Source: Flavihumibacter solisilvae
GTDB lineage: Bacteria > Bacteroidota > Bacteroidia > Chitinophagales > Chitinophagaceae
Direction: 5' to 3'
NCBI RefSeq assembly: GCF_000814475.1
Contig: NZ_JSVC01000011.1
Coordinates: forward strand, 62,001 to 126,000
Length of the DNA stretch: 64,000 nt
The notes beneath the pieces are model-generated. The model worked only from the letters and a program-made list of their open reading frames with translations, had not been told where the DNA came from and did not search any database. Within the stretch, counting starts at the first letter, position 1; every line of letters starts with the position of its first letter. Below, piece by piece: positions 36,480 to 46,008 of this stretch. A program made the position numbers and the translations under genes.

Positions 36480-37949
36480 TTAAAGACGGATGCCCTGCCC
36501 TTTATAAAATTCCAGCACTTTCATCCTGAACACATAATCAAACTGCGCATTGGCCACATCAATTTTAGCACGGGTTAAATTTGTCTGGCTGGTGATCAGT
36601 TCGAGCGTTGATAACATTCCCAGTTCATAACGGCGGGTAGCAAAATCAAAGGATCGTTGGGCGGCCGCTTCTGTCGACTTGCTGGCATTAAATTTCTGCA
36701 AAGACGACACGGCATTGGTGTATGCGTTGTAAATATCCCGTTTTAAATTAAGATTTGCCTGTTCAATTATAAGATTGGCATCCTTCAGGTTTAGTTTTGA
36801 CCGCATGTAACTGGTGCGCGCCTGGTATCCGCTGAAAATAGGAACATTAATACCAAGTCCGACATTCTGCCTGAAGTTGTTCGAAATCTGTGAACCCCAG
36901 CCACTCCACATTTCAGCCAGGCCGATATTTTTCTGAATGATTTTCACATCAGGTGCCTGAACCGGAATTAATGTACCATCTACATTTACAACGCCATTTA
37001 ACGGACTTGGGTCACGGTATCCAATAAATTCCGCCCCGGTTGTTTTGATATTTGAATTCGCAAAGTTTGAAGCAAGGCCGCCGAACGCAAACAACGAGGG
37101 GTAGAGCCCGGCTTTAACCTGTTTGATAGCACGTTCAAGAGACTGTCGTCTGAGTTCGTTTGCTTTCTGCTGCGGAAAGTTTTTAACCGCCATGCCATAA
37201 ACGAAACCTGGTTCAAGGTCTGCAATTGGTTCAACGGGGATCAGTTCCACCGGTGGTACTGCTATTGCGAAAGGCTGAGATGCATCTATATTCAGAAGTG
37301 TCTTCAGCGCGATCAGGTTCAATGCATATTGTGCTTCCGCGCCAATAACAGTTGAGCTGTCGCGGGCAACCTGGGCCTCCAGGTCAACTGCATTCAATTC
37401 GGGCAATGAACCTGCTGATACCCGTTTACGCGTGTCGCCCAGTTGGTTCTGGCTTTGCTTCAATTGTACATTTACAATATCTATCTGTACTTTGGAAAGA
37501 AGGGCGGTAAGATATGCAGTGGCTACACTTAAAGCGAGGTCATTCTTCGTTTTTTCCACATCAGCGGCAGATGCCTGTGTCTCCAGGCGGCTCGCAGCAA
37601 TCCTATGATTCACCTGGTTCCAGTTGAAAATGGTTACACTTGTATTGAACTGAAATCCCTGGAACAATAACTGCTGGTTAGTGAAGAGGTTGGTTGTGGG
37701 GTCGATTGAACGTCCGAACTGCAAACCGGTATTCGTATTAAAATCTGCATTGGGAATCCGGGACTTCAGACTCTGGTTGTATACCAGGTCAGCATCTTTT
37801 TTTTGTATATCAGCCTGTCGAACAGAGATATTATTCTGCAGTGCATATTCAACGCAGCGACGCAGGTCCCACAAATCCTGGGCCTGTGACTGCATTCCAG
37901 CCAGGGTACCGGACAGCAATAACAATGAGATCTTTCTCAGAATCTTCAT
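36480..37949 (-). CDS. TolC-family outer-membrane efflux protein
   Basis: A 489-residue trimeric outer-membrane channel subunit. Signal peptide to about residue 23 (GMQSQAQ), then two TolC repeats with LRRCVEYALQNNISVRQADIQ at the N-terminus, long heptad-rich helices (about 120-210 and 370-460), and FATRRYELGMLSTLELITSQTNL near the end. First gene of a minus-strand operon with the adaptor (35-base gap) and gpsA. Confidence 0.93.
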   Translation of the reverse strand: MKILRKISLLLLSGTLAGMQSQAQDLWDLRRCVEYALQNNISVRQADIQKKDADLVYNQSLKSRIPNADFNTNTGLQFGRSIDPTTNLFTNQQLLFQGFQFNTSVTIFNWNQVNHRIAASRLETQASAADVEKTKNDLALSVATAYLTALLSKVQIDIVNVQLKQSQNQLGDTRKRVSAGSLPELNAVDLEAQVARDSSTVIGAEAQYALNLIALKTLLNIDASQPFAIAVPPVELIPVEPIADLEPGFVYGMAVKNFPQQKANELRRQSLERAIKQVKAGLYPSLFAFGGLASNFANSNIKTTGAEFIGYRDPSPLNGVVNVDGTLIPVQAPDVKIIQKNIGLAEMWSGWGSQISNNFRQNVGLGINVPIFSGYQARTSYMRSKLNLKDANLIIEQANLNLKRDIYNAYTNAVSSLQKFNASKSTEAAAQRSFDFATRRYELGMLSTLELITSQTNLTRAKIDVANAQFDYVFRMKVLEFYKGQGIRL

Positions 37950-38015
37950 GAAAAACGGTTAAGGGCTTAAAAATAAAGAATTCACGCTCACAAGGGAAAC
38001 GGTAATTTGAAGAAT

Positions 38016-38027
38016 GGTGAATTCACC
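38016..38027. repeat. 12-bp palindrome near the end of the PLP-enzyme gene
   Basis: GGTGAATTCACC is a perfect palindrome, flanked by AAT on the left and CATTCACCC on the right. It lies 4 bases past the stop of the PLP-enzyme gene, in the gap before the tolC start. It shares the GTGAAT word with the hairpin at 10919-10953. Confidence 0.5.
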
Positions 38028-38030
38028 CAT

Positions 38031-39191
38031 TCACCCGGCCCCGAAAGCCTGGTCCAGATCTGCGATCAGGTAGTCTGCGGATTCCAGTCCCAGGTAGATC
38101 CTGATCATCCGGTGCTCCTTTTTTTCAGGATTGAAATGTTCCGGCTTAATTCCTGCGCATCTTGGAATAATCAGGCTTTCATGCCCGCCCCAGCTAACAG
38201 CCATCATCATATGCTGAAGTGATTCACAGAACCGCACGATCTCTTTGCGGGAATCTGTTTTATATACGATGGTAAGCAGGCCGCAGCCGCCATCCATCTG
38301 CTTTTTTGCCAGCTCATATTGAGGGAAAGAGGGGTCAAGCGGGAAAATTACTTCTTCGACCTTTGGGTGGTTTTTAAGGTATTCCACTACGCGGCTGGTG
38401 GTTTCCGTTACCTGCTTCAACCTGATTGGCAATGTACGCAATCCGCGTATCAGCAGCCATGCATTGAAAGGCTGGATCCCGCTCCCGATATTCAGGTATT
38501 CACTGTCGAAGATCTTTTTCATCATGGCATGCGAACCGCTGATGACCCCGGCTACCACATCTGAGTGACCGCCGATGTATTTGGTGGCAGACTGCAGGGA
38601 AATATCAATCCCCATTTCCACCGGCCGCTGGTAGACTGGTGTGCAGTAACTATTGTCACAGATCGTCACGATGCCCTTCTCCCTGGCAAAGGCAGCCACC
38701 GCGCGAAGGTCCTGCAGGGCATAAGACCAGCTGTTCGGGGATTCCAGGTATATAACGGTAGTATTCGGACGAACTGCCTGGTGAAAGTTTTCAATCTGTG
38801 TTCCGTCGATGTAAGTGGTTTCCACACCAAAACGCGGAAGGATCACATCAAACATCCGTTGTGCCCAGGTATAGGGACTCTTAACGGAAACAATATGATC
38901 ACCGGTTTTCACATTCGCCAGAACGGCTGCAAAAATAGCTGCAGCGCCGCTGTTGAATACCAGCGCATCTTCCGCGCCGTCGAGCGCTGCAAGTTTTTGA
39001 CGCAAGATGTCGAGTGTAGGATTGATGCCGCGGCTGTAGAGGTAGCCGCTCATTTCATCGTCAAAAGCCTTTCCTAATTCATCAACTTTGCGGAATGCAA
39101 AATTGCTTGTCTGCATGATCGGCGGAGCCACTGCATTGAAATACTGGCTTCTTTCCTCTCCAAGTTCATTCAATATATAAGAGAGATCCAT
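38031..39191 (-). CDS. Trans-sulfuration family PLP enzyme (cystathionine gamma-synthase/lyase-like)
   Basis: A 386-residue fold-type I PLP enzyme of Cys/Met metabolism. The Schiff-base lysine is Lys204 in SATKYIGGHSDVVAG; YSRGINPT, VFNSGAAAIFAAVLA, YLESPNSW and CDNSYCTP are the other cofactor and substrate motifs. The family covers cystathionine synthase and lyase, methionine gamma-lyase and O-acylhomoserine sulfhydrylase; motifs do not decide between them. An amino-acid permease gene lies 29 bases upstream on the same strand, which suggests use of an imported amino acid. Confidence 0.9.
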   Translation of the reverse strand: MDLSYILNELGEERSQYFNAVAPPIMQTSNFAFRKVDELGKAFDDEMSGYLYSRGINPTLDILRQKLAALDGAEDALVFNSGAAAIFAAVLANVKTGDHIVSVKSPYTWAQRMFDVILPRFGVETTYIDGTQIENFHQAVRPNTTVIYLESPNSWSYALQDLRAVAAFAREKGIVTICDNSYCTPVYQRPVEMGIDISLQSATKYIGGHSDVVAGVISGSHAMMKKIFDSEYLNIGSGIQPFNAWLLIRGLRTLPIRLKQVTETTSRVVEYLKNHPKVEEVIFPLDPSFPQYELAKKQMDGGCGLLTIVYKTDSRKEIVRFCESLQHMMMAVSWGGHESLIIPRCAGIKPEHFNPEKKEHRMIRIYLGLESADYLIADLDQAFGAG

Positions 39192-39220
39192 AAATTCTGT
39201 AAATGTTTTTTGGGTTTGGG

Positions 39221-40582
39221 TTACAACGCTGATTTAACCTGCTGTCCGGGCTTCTTTCCCTTCACTACCAGGAAATAAATCAGTAAAAATAGGGCGAAAA
39301 CAGCAAGCCCGGTGTAAGCAAGATGCGGAGTACTTAAAAGAATACTGATTCCCACGAACACATAGGCTGAAATAAATATGACCGGCATCAGGGGAAATAG
39401 TTTCATGGTATAAATGCCGGTGTTATCAAGATGCCGGGTACGCTTGCGAAGGATAAAAATGGTCGCAGCAGAAAATGCCATCCCTATGGAATCAAGGAAA
39501 ATGGTAAATCCAAGAATCTTATCAAAAGTATTGGCGAAGAAAAGAACAAGGATGCTTGCCGCAGCAAAAGCGGTAAGGCTCACGGTGAGCACGTCCCGCT
39601 TCTGATCTGTTTTTTTAAACGCCGCAGGTAGAATTCCATCCTTGCTCATCGCATACATTACCCGCGGATTACTTAATAGCAATACATTCACATAGGCCAG
39701 TACAGCCAGGAAGAGCAGGATGGTAAAAATGAACTTCCCGGTTGCGCCAAACATCTTCTCTGCCACAACAGCGGCAATTCCGCTGGTAGTTTTGAGCTGA
39801 TAGAAACCAATCATGTGCACGTAAGCCAGCTGCACAAGCAGGTACAGGCCAATAATCACCAGGATACCGATGAATATTCCGCGGGGAATGGTCCTGCGGG
39901 GGTCCTTCACATCCTCACCAAAGTTGATTGTCTGCTGGTAACCTCCATAGGTAAACGACACCGCGACCAATGCAATGCCAAAAGATTTAATATAATCCAT
40001 TGTCGTAAAAGCGGCATCAGCAGCGGGCTTAAGGGAAGAGGTGATTGGAGAACTGTCTGCCCCCGGGAAAAAAAGTCCCGCTATCAGCACTACGATCATT
40101 GAAATTTTGATCAGCATCAGCACATTCTGCGTTTGCGAACTCATCCGGAGACCGGCAAGGTTTACGCCATAAAAAATTGCCACTGCTCCCATTGCTATCA
40201 GGGCTTTTACGAAATCTGTCGGTGGTGTTGCGAAGAGCAACTGGGATATATATTCACTGCCGATCAATGCCACCAGGGCGAGCGATGCAGCATTTGAGAT
40301 GAGGATAATGCAGTTGATCGCAAACGCGACCGAAGGGTGATAACATTCAGCAAAAACCTTATAATATCCCCCGGTGATAGGGAACCTTGATCCTATTTCG
40401 GCATAAGTCAGCGCACCGCAAAGCGCAATGACGCCGCCTGCTATCCATGCGGCAAAGTAAACGCCGGGAGTAAGCGCAGCCTGCGCCGATGTGGTAGCAG
40501 TCCTGAAAATCCCCATCCCGATAACGAGACCGATAACGATCATCGTAAGGTCAAACAGTTTTAATTGGTTCTTGCTGGTCAT
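39221..40582 (-). CDS. APC-family amino-acid permease
   Basis: A 453-residue permease with about 12 helices. The first helix contains the unwound substrate motif GLVIGMGIFR, and CGALTYAEIGSRFPITGGYYKVF is the classic APC TM2-loop. YGGYQQTINFGEDVKDPRRTIPRGI, with its intracellular E-x-x-x-P-x-R pattern, and VLLLSNPRVMYAMSKDGILP also fit the LAT/APC group. It precedes the trans-sulfuration enzyme in the same orientation; substrate unknown. Confidence 0.92.
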   Translation of the reverse strand: MTSKNQLKLFDLTMIVIGLVIGMGIFRTATTSAQAALTPGVYFAAWIAGGVIALCGALTYAEIGSRFPITGGYYKVFAECYHPSVAFAINCIILISNAASLALVALIGSEYISQLLFATPPTDFVKALIAMGAVAIFYGVNLAGLRMSSQTQNVLMLIKISMIVVLIAGLFFPGADSSPITSSLKPAADAAFTTMDYIKSFGIALVAVSFTYGGYQQTINFGEDVKDPRRTIPRGIFIGILVIIGLYLLVQLAYVHMIGFYQLKTTSGIAAVVAEKMFGATGKFIFTILLFLAVLAYVNVLLLSNPRVMYAMSKDGILPAAFKKTDQKRDVLTVSLTAFAAASILVLFFANTFDKILGFTIFLDSIGMAFSAATIFILRKRTRHLDNTGIYTMKLFPLMPVIFISAYVFVGISILLSTPHLAYTGLAVFALFLLIYFLVVKGKKPGQQVKSAL

Positions 40583-40658
40583 CCAATGAAGATAGGAGAA
40601 TATGTGAATCGGCGAATGAATGACTGAGGATTGATGGAGACAGGCTTAACTTTATTGC

Positions 40659-42713
40659 ATGAAATCAATTCGCATCCTTATCATATGTTTACTTTTCTCA
40701 TTTAATAATATCGCCCAGGTAACCTCACTGGATTCCGTGATAGTGCAGGGATACCTCCAATCAGTACCATACAGAAACGCATCCTCCGCTGTTGGCCTTG
40801 TCAGGCAGGCTGACTGGGAACGATATTCACCCGCCGTCATGCTTCCTTCACTTAACACCATACCGGGAGTAAGAATGGAAGAGCGTTCGCCGGGAAGTTA
40901 CAGGCTGGCCATCAGGGGAAGCTCACTCCGCTCTCCCTTTGGTGTCCGGAACGTCCGTTTATATTATAACCAGCTGCCTTTCACCGATCCAGGTGGGAAT
41001 ACGTACCTGAACCTGTTTTCCCCGTTGGCATTCAATACACTGGAAATCCAAAAGGGACCCGCCGGAAGCGCGTACGGGGCCGGAACAGGTGGTGTACTGA
41101 TTGGCAGCAGTGATACCGCCGCTCAGGATCTGCTTAACATTCGCTTTCTGCATGGCAGCTATGGACTGAACCAGTTTGATGCGGCAGCTGATCTTTCTTC
41201 AACAGCAATGGATAACCGAATCCAGTTCAGTAACCAGCACAGCGATGGATACAGGGATCACACAAGTATGCGACGTACATATGGGAGCTGGACGGGCAAA
41301 ATAAAACAGGGAGAGAAAGCGTCGCTTTCAATCCTGGCATTGTACAGCGATCTCTGGTACCAGACACCGGGCGCGCTTACACTTTCACAATACAAAGACA
41401 ATCCACGGCAGGCCAGGCCGGCCGCGGGAATGTTCCCGTCGGCTGAAACAGCTAATGCGGCAATCAGGCAAAAAACTTTCTATAGTGGCATACATGAACA
41501 AATTAATGCAACTGATAATTTAAAGTTTGATTTCGCCGTGTATGGCGCATGGACAGGTGTTACAAATCCAACTATCCGTAATTATGAAAAAAGGACCGAA
41601 CCTCATTATGGGGGCAGGTTCAGTACCAGTTACCGCCGGGATATAGGGAAATCCGTCATGATACTGACGGGCGGCGGCGAATACCAGCAGGGACATTTCA
41701 AAACCGAGGTATTTAAAAATGCCGGCGGACAACCCGACAGCCTGCAGACAGCAGATGCGATCACTCCACAGAATGCATTGGTCTTTGCACAGGTAAAGTT
41801 CATGTTACCGGGCGGCTGGGTACCGTCTGCAGGTCTAAGCTGGAACCGGAACAGTGTGGAGATCAGGCGTGAGACGGTAGTTCCGAACACAATCTTTGAA
41901 ACCCGGTACAACGGCGAATGGGCCCCGAGGTTTGCTTTATCAAAACAATTTGGGGCTGTCACCGTCTACGGTGTGGTCGCCAAAGGTTTCTCCCCTCCCA
42001 CTACCTCCGAACTGTTGCCGTCTACAAGTATCATCAACTCGGGGCTCCAGGCTGAATGGGGCTGGAATTATGAACTTGGAGCCAGGGGACGCATCCTCAA
42101 TCAAAAATTGTGGTATGACCTGAATGTATATTATTTCCGCCTGAATGATGCAATTGTACAGCGTCGCGATGGCAGCGGTGCAGACTATTTCGAGAACGCG
42201 GGTTCCACAAAACAGTTCGGATTTGAATCCTATATCACTTATAATTTACTATCATACCCTGATCGACCCTGGGGCATCCAGGCATGGCTCAGTTATGCAC
42301 TTCAGCAATATACTTATGATGAATTCGTACAGTTGCAAACCGAGTTCAGCGGCAACCGCATTCCCGGAGTGGCAAAGCAGGTTTTCCAGGCAGGAATAGA
42401 TGTGAAAGGACCATGGAATTCATATATCCATGGCAGCTATCAGTATACTGATCCCATCTGGCTGAATGATGGCAACACAGAAAAAGCTGATGCATTTCAT
42501 CTTGTGGCTGCAAGGATAGGTAGTCAGCTGTTCAGGAATTTCAGCTGGTTCGCCGGCGCCGATAATCTTTTGAATGTAACATACAGCCTGGGAAATGATA
42601 TCAATGCAGCAGGAGGACGTTATTACAATGCAGCAGCAAAAAGGAATTATTACGTGGGCCTCGGGTTTCATTTGAAAAAGGACTTACCTTCGCAGCGCGC
42701 CCGGTTCAGGTGA
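40659..42713 (+). CDS. TonB-dependent receptor
   Basis: A 684-residue outer-membrane receptor with a signal peptide (to about residue 20). The TonB-box region is SLDSVIVQG; the plug has IPGVRMEERSPGSYRLAIRGSSLRSPFGVRNVRLYYNQLPFTDPGGNTYLN and GPAGSAYGAGTGGVL. The barrel follows with C-terminal YYVGLGFHLKKD. No carboxypeptidase-like N-terminal domain. The ligand is unknown. Its stop is only about 9 bases ahead of the cobalamin riboswitch, so some read-through into the B12 unit is possible, but it lies upstream of the aptamer and is not itself controlled by it. Confidence 0.92.
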   Translation: MKSIRILIICLLFSFNNIAQVTSLDSVIVQGYLQSVPYRNASSAVGLVRQADWERYSPAVMLPSLNTIPGVRMEERSPGSYRLAIRGSSLRSPFGVRNVRLYYNQLPFTDPGGNTYLNLFSPLAFNTLEIQKGPAGSAYGAGTGGVLIGSSDTAAQDLLNIRFLHGSYGLNQFDAAADLSSTAMDNRIQFSNQHSDGYRDHTSMRRTYGSWTGKIKQGEKASLSILALYSDLWYQTPGALTLSQYKDNPRQARPAAGMFPSAETANAAIRQKTFYSGIHEQINATDNLKFDFAVYGAWTGVTNPTIRNYEKRTEPHYGGRFSTSYRRDIGKSVMILTGGGEYQQGHFKTEVFKNAGGQPDSLQTADAITPQNALVFAQVKFMLPGGWVPSAGLSWNRNSVEIRRETVVPNTIFETRYNGEWAPRFALSKQFGAVTVYGVVAKGFSPPTTSELLPSTSIINSGLQAEWGWNYELGARGRILNQKLWYDLNVYYFRLNDAIVQRRDGSGADYFENAGSTKQFGFESYITYNLLSYPDRPWGIQAWLSYALQQYTYDEFVQLQTEFSGNRIPGVAKQVFQAGIDVKGPWNSYIHGSYQYTDPIWLNDGNTEKADAFHLVAARIGSQLFRNFSWFAGADNLLNVTYSLGNDINAAGGRYYNAAAKRNYYVGLGFHLKKDLPSQRARFR

Positions 42714-42721
42714 ATAATATG

Positions 42722-42895
42722 TTCACCAGATTAAAAGGGAAGTCCGGTGCAATTCCGGCGCTATCCCCGTAGCTGTAAGTTTTTGTCAATAGTAGTTTAT
42801 CTGCATTGACCTGTTCAATCTTCACACCACTGCCGGATCAAACGGCGGGAAGGTATTCAACAGCAAACAAGCCAGAAGACCTGCCAGGCCATAAC
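42722..42895 (+). ncRNA. Cobalamin (AdoCbl-type) riboswitch
   Basis: Conserved blocks appear in order: AGTCCGGTGCAATTCCGGC (P3 hairpin region, 42741-42759), GCTATCCCCGTAGCTGTAAG (42760-42779), CCACTGCCGG at about 42828-42837, GGCGGGAAGG at about 42844-42853, and the B12 box GCCAGAAGACCTGCC at 42871-42885. The box has A where most members have G at its sixth position. It controls the BtuB-like receptor and cobT downstream, presumably lowering expression when cobalamin is plentiful. Confidence 0.95.
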
Positions 42896-42935
42896 ATTCA
42901 TTTTCGCTTTCGGGAGAAAAGCTGCTAATGTAAAA

Positions 42936-42951
42936 GACCGGGGTGCCGGTC
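42936..42951 (+). promoter_or_regulatory. Expression-platform hairpin candidate
   Basis: GACCGG (42936-42941), loop GGTG and CCGGTC (42946-42951) form a perfect 6-bp stem about 40 bases after the B12 box. A pyrimidine-rich ATTTATATTTCTTCTATTCC stretch follows. It could act as a weak terminator, or the switch may act on translation. Confidence 0.45.
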
Positions 42952-43012
42952 ATTTATATTTCTTCTATTCCTTTTTCCGGAAGCAGTCACAACAACCTAT
43001 TTTTTTCTACAC

Positions 43013-44959
43013 ATGAAAAAACAATGGATCATGGTGGCTGCTGCAATGGTCAGCGGCCAGGCATTTGCCCAGGACAACAACGACAGCACAACCCGCAAAA
43101 CACTGGACGAAGTGGTGGTTACTGCAAACAAAACACCCCAGAAACAAAGCACTACGGGCAAGGTAATTACAGTGATCAATAAAGATCAGATCAACAAATC
43201 AGCAGGTAAGAGCCTTGGACAGGTATTGAATGAACAGGCGGGCATTACCATCAACGGTGCGCTTAATACAATGGGTACCAACCAGACAATTTATGTGCGC
43301 GGAGCCGCATCCGGCAGGGCACTGGTTCTGATCGACGGCATTCCGGTAAATGATCCGTCACTGATCAGCAACGAATTTGATCTGAACCTGCTCTCGCTGA
43401 ACGATGTGGAGCGGATTGAAATCGCCAGGGGTGCACAGTCAACTTTATATGGCAGTGATGCTGTGGCTGGTGTGATCAACATCATTACCCAGCGCAAGGA
43501 CCAGGCTGGTCCCTTGAACCTGAAGGGAATGGTAAGTGCCGGTAATAACCGCACACTCAACGGAGGTATGCAACTTGCCGGCAAGACTGGAAAGCTATCG
43601 TATTCCGCTACTTACAACAGCCTTAAAACGCGCGGATTTTCTTCAGCGGAGGACAGCACAGGCACGAACAATTATGATAACGATGGATTCGATGGATACA
43701 ACACCGGGGCCCTGTTGAAGTACCAGTTTGTACCTGCATTATCCCTTGCTGGCTTTTTCCGTTACAACAACTACAGGACAGATAATGACGCTTCGGCATT
43801 TACTGATGACCGTGACTTCACAACAAGGAGTAAAAACCTCATCGCAGGTAGCAAACTTCAATACAACCGTAACAGGTTGTTCGTAAACGCAACCTACCAG
43901 TACAGTGATATCAAAAGGATAATCAATGATGACAGCCTTCACCAGGGCGGGTTCAGCAAATTTTCGAATGATGACTATTTTGGCAGGAACCAGTTTATTG
44001 AAGCATTCGCCACATATAATCTTGGTGCCGGCGTCAGCTTTCTTGCCGGCGGGGATTACCGGTTCAGCAGCATGAACAATGAATATCTTTCGATCAGTGC
44101 CTGGGGCCCTTTCGAAAGCGCCTTCAATGACACATCACTGTACCAATACTCCGGTTTCGCATCTGCGTTCTACCGGAGCCGGTCAGAAAAACTGAACATT
44201 GAACTCGGCGGCCGATACAATAAACATTCGAGGTACGGCGAAAATTTCACCTACACATTCAATCCGTCATACAGCATCAACAGCAACCTGAGGGTTTTCG
44301 GAAGCATCGCTTCTGCATACAAAACACCATCACTTTACCAGCTGTATTCTTCCTATGGCAACAAGGACCTGAAACCTGAAAAGAGCACCACATTTGAAGT
44401 GGGAATCCAGCAGCAGCATGACAGGATCAGCAACCGGGTAGTTTTCTTTCACCGGAACATTACAGACGGACTTGATTTCGACTATAATAACTTCCAGTAC
44501 TTCAATATCAATGAGCAGACGGTAAACGGTATCGAGCTGGAAAGCAGCTGGACTCCTGTAAGAGGATTGGTGATTACCGGAAATTATACCTATCTCGATC
44601 CGACGGAAGATTCACAAAGCAGGCTTACATTCAAAGACAGCAGCTACAGCTACCTGTTGAAAAGGCCTGACCACCAGTTAAACCTGCAGGCAGGATACCA
44701 GTTCAGGAACGGATTTTATGCAGCTGTTGGCGGCAAATATGTTAGCAGCAGGTATGATGTCGGCGGTTACCAGGTTCCGGATGTAAAACTCGATGCTTAT
44801 GTGATCTTCAACGCACAATTATCCTATTCCCCGGATGATCGGATAAGAGTATTTGCCAATGCCCAGAATCTTACGGATAAAAAGTTCACCGAGATCAGGG
44901 GATACAACTCAATACCTTTCCTGCTGACAGGTGGAATTGTGTTCAACTGGGGGAAATAG
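43013..44959 (+). CDS. btuB: BtuB-like TonB-dependent vitamin B12 receptor
   Basis: A 648-residue outer-membrane receptor. Signal peptide MKKQWIMVAAAMVSGQAFA, TonB box LDEVVVTANKT, plug with GQVLNEQAGITINGA, IYVRGAASGRALVLIDGIPVNDP, DVERIEIARGAQSTLYGSDAVAGVINIIT, then a barrel ending GGIVFNWGK. Plug motifs agree closely with BtuB, and the gene stands directly behind a cobalamin riboswitch, so cobalamin or cobinamide import is strongly supported. cobT follows after 20 bases. Confidence 0.93.
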   Translation: MKKQWIMVAAAMVSGQAFAQDNNDSTTRKTLDEVVVTANKTPQKQSTTGKVITVINKDQINKSAGKSLGQVLNEQAGITINGALNTMGTNQTIYVRGAASGRALVLIDGIPVNDPSLISNEFDLNLLSLNDVERIEIARGAQSTLYGSDAVAGVINIITQRKDQAGPLNLKGMVSAGNNRTLNGGMQLAGKTGKLSYSATYNSLKTRGFSSAEDSTGTNNYDNDGFDGYNTGALLKYQFVPALSLAGFFRYNNYRTDNDASAFTDDRDFTTRSKNLIAGSKLQYNRNRLFVNATYQYSDIKRIINDDSLHQGGFSKFSNDDYFGRNQFIEAFATYNLGAGVSFLAGGDYRFSSMNNEYLSISAWGPFESAFNDTSLYQYSGFASAFYRSRSEKLNIELGGRYNKHSRYGENFTYTFNPSYSINSNLRVFGSIASAYKTPSLYQLYSSYGNKDLKPEKSTTFEVGIQQQHDRISNRVVFFHRNITDGLDFDYNNFQYFNINEQTVNGIELESSWTPVRGLVITGNYTYLDPTEDSQSRLTFKDSSYSYLLKRPDHQLNLQAGYQFRNGFYAAVGGKYVSSRYDVGGYQVPDVKLDAYVIFNAQLSYSPDDRIRVFANAQNLTDKKFTEIRGYNSIPFLLTGGIVFNWGK

Positions 44960-44979
44960 ATCCCTCACAATCAAGCATT

Positions 44980-46008
44980 ATGAAAGACCTCAGATCAGCA
45001 TTACAGCAAAGGATCAGCAACAAGATCAAACCAGTCGGATCATTGGGACTACTTGAAGAGATCGCGATTAAAGTGGGTCTCATCCAGGGACGGCCCGATC
45101 CGGCTATCGTGAATCCATGCATCGTACTGTTTGCAGGCGATCACGGGATTACCGCAAGCGGACTTGTGAATCCTTATCCTGCCGCAATAACCGGCAGTAT
45201 GATGGAACATTTTGTGAACGGCGACGCAACTATCAACGTGCTCTGCCGCCAGCACAACATCTCATTTAAAGTTGTTGATGCCGGAGTGAATGCTGATCTG
45301 GGGCATTTAAAAAACACAGCTTGCTTTATCGATGCCCGGATAGCCCCGGGAACGCGGGATTACAGGGAAGGTCCCGCTATGACCTTTGAAGAAATGGAAA
45401 GGGCAATAGCTATCGGAAAACATCTCGTTGAGAGCATTGCAAAAAGCGGCTCAAATACTATCGGCTTTGGTGAAATGGGAATAGGCAATTCTTCGTCGGC
45501 TGCATTGATCATGTCAGCCATCACCCATGAGCCCCTGGAAAAATGTACAGGCAGGGGAACAGGAGCAAACGATGTACAATTAGCCATAAAACTCCAGACG
45601 CTGAGACAGGTAATGCAACAGCATGAATCTGTAGTACAATTAAAGTCACCGTTAAAAACACTCCAATATTTTGGCGGGTATGAAATCGCCATGATGACGG
45701 GAGCCTACCTGGCGGCGGCTGAAAATAACATGGTGATCGTTGTGGATGGATTTATCTCTACTGCCGCATTGCTCATTGCCCATGCAGTGCAGCCATCCGT
45801 AATCGACAACTGTATTTTCGCACATGTATCCGGTGAGCAGGGTCACCATCGCATGCTCCATTACCTCAAGGTAAGACCCCTGCTGCAACTTGGAATGCGG
45901 TTGGGTGAAGGCACTGGAGCCGCTCTTGCAATCCCTTTAATTCAATCTGCTGTACTAGTGTTGAATGAGCTGGGTGAAATGCAACATCCGGCTGTTACTG
46001 TTTCCTGA
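44980..46008 (+). CDS. cobT: Nicotinate-nucleotide--dimethylbenzimidazole phosphoribosyltransferase
   Basis: A 342-residue enzyme that activates the lower-ligand base (5,6-dimethylbenzimidazole or analogue) to its alpha-ribotide using nicotinate mononucleotide. Motifs: KPVGSLGLLEEIA, LFAGDHGITASGLVNPYPAA, DAGVNADL, GFGEMGIGNSSSAAL, CTGRGTG and, at the end, LGMRLGEGTGAALAIPL with the catalytic Glu310. Co-transcribed with btuB under the riboswitch. Its stop overlaps the convergent response-regulator gene by 14 bases. cobU, cobS and cobC are not in the window. Confidence 0.97.
   Translation: MKDLRSALQQRISNKIKPVGSLGLLEEIAIKVGLIQGRPDPAIVNPCIVLFAGDHGITASGLVNPYPAAITGSMMEHFVNGDATINVLCRQHNISFKVVDAGVNADLGHLKNTACFIDARIAPGTRDYREGPAMTFEEMERAIAIGKHLVESIAKSGSNTIGFGEMGIGNSSSAALIMSAITHEPLEKCTGRGTGANDVQLAIKLQTLRQVMQQHESVVQLKSPLKTLQYFGGYEIAMMTGAYLAAAENNMVIVVDGFISTAALLIAHAVQPSVIDNCIFAHVSGEQGHHRMLHYLKVRPLLQLGMRLGEGTGAALAIPLIQSAVLVLNELGEMQHPAVTVS

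Noticed and set aside
38565-39077. 170-codon plus-strand ORF across the PLP enzyme
   Set aside because: Antisense shadow of a conserved enzyme.
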